From Litoreibacter ponti (GTDB taxonomy: Bacteria > Pseudomonadota > Alphaproteobacteria > Rhodobacterales > Rhodobacteraceae), in assembly GCF_003054285.1 (NCBI RefSeq), contig NZ_QBKS01000002.1:372001-436000 (forward strand): a stretch of 64,000 nt of DNA, given 5' to 3'. The stretch's first letter is position 1. Each line of letters starts with the position of its first letter. Made by a program: the position numbers and the translations under genes. The notes under the pieces were generated by a model. That model was not told the DNA's origin. It did not search any database and worked only from the letters and a program-made list of their open reading frames with translations. Of this stretch, positions 60,729 to 64,000 are shown piece after piece.

Positions 60729-61232
60729 ATGACACCCCCCACCCTGCATACCGAGCGCCTGACGCTGCGCGCGCCGACCATGGACGACTGGCCGGCCTAC
60801 AAGGCGTTCTACGCCTCGGACGCCACGCGTTTCACCGGCGGGCCCTATGATGCCAAGCAGTCGTGGACACTATTTGCGGGGGACCTCGGGCATTGGGGCT
60901 TGATGGGCTTCGGCTGGTTCATCCTTGATGACGGCACCGGCGCCGTGGGCGCCTGCGGGCTGCACCACCCGCCCCACCAGGCGGATCCAGAGATCGGCTG
61001 GAACACCTTCCCCACCGCCCAAGGCAAAGGCTACGCGACAGAGGCCGCGCGCACGGTGCTGGACTGGGGCTGGACCACGCTCAAGCCCGCGCGGATTGTC
61101 AGCTATATCGACCGGGGCAACATGGCCTCCAAGGCGGTTGCGGCCAAGCTGGGCGCTACCTTTGCAGGCGACATGGCCGCCCATGACCCCGCGTGCGAGA
61201 CTTGGGTCCATTCTCAGGCGGAGGCGGCATGA
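60729..61232 (+). CDS. GNAT acetyltransferase 1 of 4
   Basis: This 167-aa RimJ/RimL-type N-acetyltransferase has LHTERLTLRAPTMDDWPAYK, the GHW...GFG core, and the acetyl-CoA loop GKGYATEA. It is the first of four related genes in a row. Its ATG directly follows the NIPSNAP-like stop. The substrate is unknown; ffh and rpsP as neighbours raise the idea of ribosomal protein or peptide acetylation. Confidence 0.88.
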   Translation: MTPPTLHTERLTLRAPTMDDWPAYKAFYASDATRFTGGPYDAKQSWTLFAGDLGHWGLMGFGWFILDDGTGAVGACGLHHPPHQADPEIGWNTFPTAQGKGYATEAARTVLDWGWTTLKPARIVSYIDRGNMASKAVAAKLGATFAGDMAAHDPACETWVHSQAEAA

Positions 61233-61756
61233 ACATGATCGCCTCAGTCCCCACCATCGAGACAGAGCGCCTGCGCCTGCGCGCGCTGAGCGAGGCTGAT
61301 TTCGGCCCGCTGGCCGCGTTCTACGAAGATGACCGCTCGCGCTTTGTGGGCGGCCCCAAGCGCCGCGATGAGACATGGCGGATGCTTGCCACCGAGATCG
61401 GCCATTGGTCGCTGCGCGGCTACGGCCGCTTCGGGGTCGAAGAGCGGGACACCGGCGCCTTTGTCGGCGTCATTGGCCCTTGGAACCCCCATGGCTGGCC
61501 CGAGCCTGAGCTGGGCTGGGACCTGATGAACGGCTTCGAAGGGCGCGGCTACGCGACCGAGGCCGCCCGCGCAGCGCGCGACTATGCCTACGGCACGCTC
61601 GGCTGGACCACGGCGATCAGCCTTGTGGCGGATGGCAACGATGGCTCCGCCCGCGTGGCAGAGCGTTTGGGGGCCGTGCGTGAGCGCCATATGGACCACC
61701 CGATGTTTGGGCCGATGAGCGTCTACCGCCACCCGGCCCCGGAGGCGGCTGAATGA
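61229..61756 (+). CDS. GNAT acetyltransferase 2 of 4
   Basis: This 175-aa acetyltransferase is paralogous to its neighbours: TERLRLRALSEADFGPLAAF, IGHWSLRGYGRFGV and acetyl-CoA loop GRGYATEA. It overlaps the previous gene by ATGA (61229-61232). The substrate is unknown. Confidence 0.88.
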   Translation: MNMIASVPTIETERLRLRALSEADFGPLAAFYEDDRSRFVGGPKRRDETWRMLATEIGHWSLRGYGRFGVEERDTGAFVGVIGPWNPHGWPEPELGWDLMNGFEGRGYATEAARAARDYAYGTLGWTTAISLVADGNDGSARVAERLGAVRERHMDHPMFGPMSVYRHPAPEAAE

Positions 61757-62283
61757 GCGTTCAATTCGCCACCCCCACGCTAGAGACCGCGCGGCTGACC
61801 CTGCGCGGCTTCCGCGCGTCCGATGCCGAGACCTTCGTCGCGGCCTTCGGGCATGACCGGATGCAATATGCGGGCGGGCCGATGACCCCGAAACTGGCGT
61901 GGCGGCATTTCGCCTCCAACATCGGCCATTGGGTCGTGCGCGGCTTTGGCATGTTCATCGTGACCGCCAAGGGATCGGACACGCCCATGGGCATCGTCGG
62001 GCATTGGTTCCCCCATGGCTGGGCCGAGCGCGAAGTGGGCTGGGTGCTGTTTAACGCCGAAGACGAGGGCAAGGGCTACGCGTTCGAGGCCGCTGATGCT
62101 TGCGTCGATCATGCGTTCGGGGCCTTGGGCTGGGACACGGCCGTCAGCTACATCGCGCCGGAGAACGCAGGCTCGATCAAGCTGGCTGAGCGCCTTGGCG
62201 CGACGCTGGACCCGGATGCACTGCTGCCCGAGACCACGACGCCCTGCCTGATCTACCGCCACCCGCATCGGAGGACCGCGTAA
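61753..62283 (+). CDS. GNAT acetyltransferase 3 of 4
   Basis: This 176-aa acetyltransferase has LETARLTLRGFRASDAETFV, IGHWVVRGFGMFIV and the loop GKGYAFEA. It overlaps the previous gene by ATGA and is followed by the fourth copy through TAATG. In the loop, F replaces the T of copies 1 and 2. Confidence 0.88.
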   Translation: MSVQFATPTLETARLTLRGFRASDAETFVAAFGHDRMQYAGGPMTPKLAWRHFASNIGHWVVRGFGMFIVTAKGSDTPMGIVGHWFPHGWAEREVGWVLFNAEDEGKGYAFEAADACVDHAFGALGWDTAVSYIAPENAGSIKLAERLGATLDPDALLPETTTPCLIYRHPHRRTA

Positions 62284-62885
62284 TGGGACATCGCGACATC
62301 CCCGTCATCGAAACAAAACGGCTGGTCCTGAAAGGACCGGAGTCGGAGGATTACCCCGACTTCAAGGCGACCTTCACCAGCTTCCGCGCCCGCTACATGG
62401 GCGGGCCGCTCAACCCGTACGAGGCGTGGATGCTCTATGCGGCCGAGATCGGCCATTGGGAAATCCGCGGCTTTGGCATGTGGATGATCCACGACAAGGA
62501 CAGCGGCGAAACGCTGGGCATGGCGGGCGGCTGGCAGCCGGCCATGTGGCCCGAGCGCGAGCTGGCCTGGATCATATGGCCCGACGTGGCTGGCAAGGGC
62601 TACGCGTTGGAGGCCGTCGATGCCGCGCGGCGCTACTTCTACGCCAACGGGTGGGAGGGGGCTGTGAGCTACCTCGACCCCTACAACCTTGATTCCGTGC
62701 GTCTGGCCGAACGGCTGGGCTGCGTGAAAGACAAGGGCGCGCAATCTATCGGGCAAGATGATGCGGTGTGGCGGCACCCGTCGCCCTCTGCGCTCGATGA
62801 TACCCAGCTGGCCCATGGCATCGCCCTGGAGATCAGCCACTATCACGACCCCGCCTTCAAGCCGAAAGGGTTTGCACTTGACTGA
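62283..62885 (+). CDS. GNAT acetyltransferase 4 of 4
   Basis: This 200-aa acetyltransferase, the longest copy, has ETKRLVLKGPESEDYPDFKA, IGHWEIRGFGMWMI and the loop GKGYALEA, plus a C-terminal extension of about 25 residues (TQLAHGIALEISHYHDPAFK). Its 3' end overlaps the chorismate mutase start by 8 bases. Confidence 0.87.
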   Translation: MGHRDIPVIETKRLVLKGPESEDYPDFKATFTSFRARYMGGPLNPYEAWMLYAAEIGHWEIRGFGMWMIHDKDSGETLGMAGGWQPAMWPERELAWIIWPDVAGKGYALEAVDAARRYFYANGWEGAVSYLDPYNLDSVRLAERLGCVKDKGAQSIGQDDAVWRHPSPSALDDTQLAHGIALEISHYHDPAFKPKGFALD

Positions 62886-63174
62886 TGTTGTCTCGAAAGC
62901 CGCAGAGTTGCTCAAAGAGCATCGCGCCTCCATCGACCGGTTGGATGCGATCCTCGTCTACACGCTGGGCGAGCGGTTCAAGCACACGCAGGCCGTGGGC
63001 AAACTGAAAGCCGAGCATGATCTGCCGCCATCCGATCCCGATCGGGAGGCCAAGCAGATCGCCCGTCTCGAGGACCTGGCCCAACGTGCCGACCTCGACC
63101 CCGAATTCGCCAAATCCTTCCTGAATTTCATCATTCGGGAAGTCATCCAGAACCACAAGAAAATCAAAGAATAA
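62878..63174 (+). CDS. aroQ: chorismate mutase (AroQ type)
   Basis: This 98-aa all-helical chorismate mutase rearranges chorismate to prephenate for phenylalanine and tyrosine. Pattern: HRASIDRLDAILVYTLGERF, VGKLKAEHDLPPSDPDRE, FLNFIIREVIQNH. The start is TTG 62878, in frame with AAAGGG upstream; no ATG fits the family start. It sits between GNAT genes and rpsP, an order often seen in Rhodobacteraceae. Confidence 0.88.
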   Translation: MTDVVSKAAELLKEHRASIDRLDAILVYTLGERFKHTQAVGKLKAEHDLPPSDPDREAKQIARLEDLAQRADLDPEFAKSFLNFIIREVIQNHKKIKE

Positions 63175-63189
63175 CCGGCACATGCCGGT
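63174..63189. promoter_or_regulatory. hairpin before rpsP
   Basis: ACCGGCA (63174-63180) and TGCCGGT (63183-63189) form a near-perfect palindrome right at the chorismate mutase stop. It lies 11 bases before the AAGGAG ribosome binding site of rpsP. It may separate the two messages or act in feedback of ribosomal protein synthesis; neither is shown. Confidence 0.45.
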
Positions 63190-63214
63190 GCAGCCATCTT
63201 AAGGAGAAAACACA

Positions 63215-63652
63215 ATGGCAATGAAAATCCGTCTGGCCCGTGGTGGGTCCAAGAAGCGCCCCTTCTACCGCATCGTGGCCGCCGACTCGCGTTTTGCGCG
63301 CGACGGCCGCTATGTCGAGAAGCTGGGCACCTACAACCCGCTGCTACCCAAAGACAGCGAAGAGCGCGTGAAGATGGACATGGAGCGCGTGCAGTACTGG
63401 CTGGGCGAAGGCGCCCAGCCCACCGACCGCGTGTCCCGCTTCCTGGAAGCCGCTGGCGTTCTGGAGAAGAAAGAGCGCGCCAACCTCAAGAAGGGCGAGC
63501 CGGGCAAGAAAGCCCAGGACCGCGTGGAAGAGAAGGCCGCCAAAGCAGCCGCTGCCGCCGAGGCCGCTGCTGCGCCTGCGGAAGAGCCTGCCGACGCGCC
63601 CGCAGAAGACGCACCGGCTGAAGAGGCCGCTGCCGAAGAGACCACCGAGTAA
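63215..63652 (+). CDS. rpsP: 30S ribosomal protein S16
   Basis: This 145-aa ribosomal protein has a standard S16 core (1-80: [35 protein letters not shown]) plus a C-terminal tail of about 65 residues that is nearly all Ala, Glu, Pro and Lys. Such tails occur in alphaproteobacteria and may be disordered. AAGGAG precedes the ATG. Confidence 0.98.
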   Translation: MAMKIRLARGGSKKRPFYRIVAADSRFARDGRYVEKLGTYNPLLPKDSEERVKMDMERVQYWLGEGAQPTDRVSRFLEAAGVLEKKERANLKKGEPGKKAQDRVEEKAAKAAAAAEAAAAPAEEPADAPAEDAPAEEAAAEETTE

Positions 63653-63663
63653 TCGGTGGGATC

Positions 63664-64000
63664 ATGCGAGATTTCTCCCGCGATTTTCGGGATGAATTCT
63701 ACGAGTTGATGCGGTGGCGGCGCGATGTGCGCCACTTCCGCACCGACGCGGTGGACGAGGCAGTGCTGGCGCGCTGCCTCGACGCCTTTTCCCTGGCCCC
63801 CTCCGTGGGCCTGTCGGAGCCGTGGCGCATCCTGCGTGTAGACAGCTCCGAGAAGCGGGCACTGGCCCGCGCGAATTTCGAAGACACCAACGCGGACGCT
63901 TTGGCGCGCTACGATGGCACCGCCCGCGACAGCTACGCGTCGCTGAAGCTTGCGGGCATGGACCGCGCGCCGGTGCATCTGGCGGTGTTCTGCGACGAGG
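63664..64000 (+). CDS. bluB: 5,6-dimethylbenzimidazole synthase (partial)
   Basis: The first 112 codons of a nitroreductase-fold protein run off the right edge. MRWRRDVRHFRTDAVDEAVL and FSLAPSVGLSEPWRILRVDS match BluB, which cleaves FMN with oxygen to make the lower ligand of vitamin B12. The ATG at 63664 follows the rpsP stop by 11 bases. The 3' end is missing, so the catalytic Asp and Ser region cannot be checked in full. Confidence 0.85.
   Translation, partial: MRDFSRDFRDEFYELMRWRRDVRHFRTDAVDEAVLARCLDAFSLAPSVGLSEPWRILRVDSSEKRALARANFEDTNADALARYDGTARDSYASLKLAGMDRAPVHLAVFCDE

Overview
The window is GC-rich, densely packed chromosomal DNA from an alphaproteobacterium, most likely a marine Rhodobacteraceae (Roseobacter-group) bacterium. 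The evidence is a phosphatidylcholine synthase with the Pcs motif, a split b/b' ATP synthase Fo operon, a YcjX/YcjF pair, a tripartite tricarboxylate transporter, BluB, and several proteins of a kind familiar from this family. There are no rRNA or tRNA genes, no CRISPR array and no insertion sequence. One gene (27679-28524) is clearly more AT-rich than its surroundings.

Layout. 1-12.6 kb is housekeeping: pcs, ogt, a DUF3253-type protein, ileS, a flavin monooxygenase, a cyclic-nucleotide-domain/thioredoxin-reductase-like fusion, ycjF-ycjX, truA and a doubled SnoaL-like protein. 12.6-16.6 kb holds a large CheB-CheR-coiled-coil-PAS protein without a kinase domain, divergent from an unknown 250-aa protein. 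16.6-24.2 kb holds an esterase, an ABC-2 exporter, rpe, deoC and a double-domain aldehyde dehydrogenase (ALDH16 type).

24.2-33.0 kb is a long leftward gene set of mostly unknown proteins: a coiled-coil protein, a AAA ATPase, two large unknown soluble proteins, several small membrane proteins and a DUF1523 protein. An AbiC-like putative phage-defence gene is spliced in immediately behind the ATPase. This is the best candidate for an undescribed system. 33.2-36.5 kb holds a hydrolase and an ECF sigma factor coupled to a membrane-anchored von Willebrand A protein.

36.6-49.4 kb is a coherent tricarboxylate uptake and catabolism island: a TctDE-like two-component system, a solute-binding protein, a fused TctA-TctB permease, a decarboxylating-dehydrogenase homologue, a PrpF-family isomerase, a 2-hydroxyacid dehydrogenase, an AbrB-type membrane protein, a GntR/FCD regulator with a perfect operator, and TcuA/TcuB. 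A bidirectional terminator separates it from the Fo operon atpI-B-E-X-F (49.4-52.2 kb). 52.3-58.7 kb carries regulators, small proteins (including a 24-aa membrane peptide), an EamA exporter, azoR and a paralogous membrane-protein pair. 58.9-64 kb runs ffh, a NIPSNAP-like protein, four tandem GNAT acetyltransferases, a chorismate mutase, rpsP and the start of bluB.

A recurring non-coding theme is clusters of three to five back-to-back palindromes between genes (19714-19815, 24136-24202, 31637-31711, 58750-58824). These are unlike ordinary single terminators and are reported as findings.
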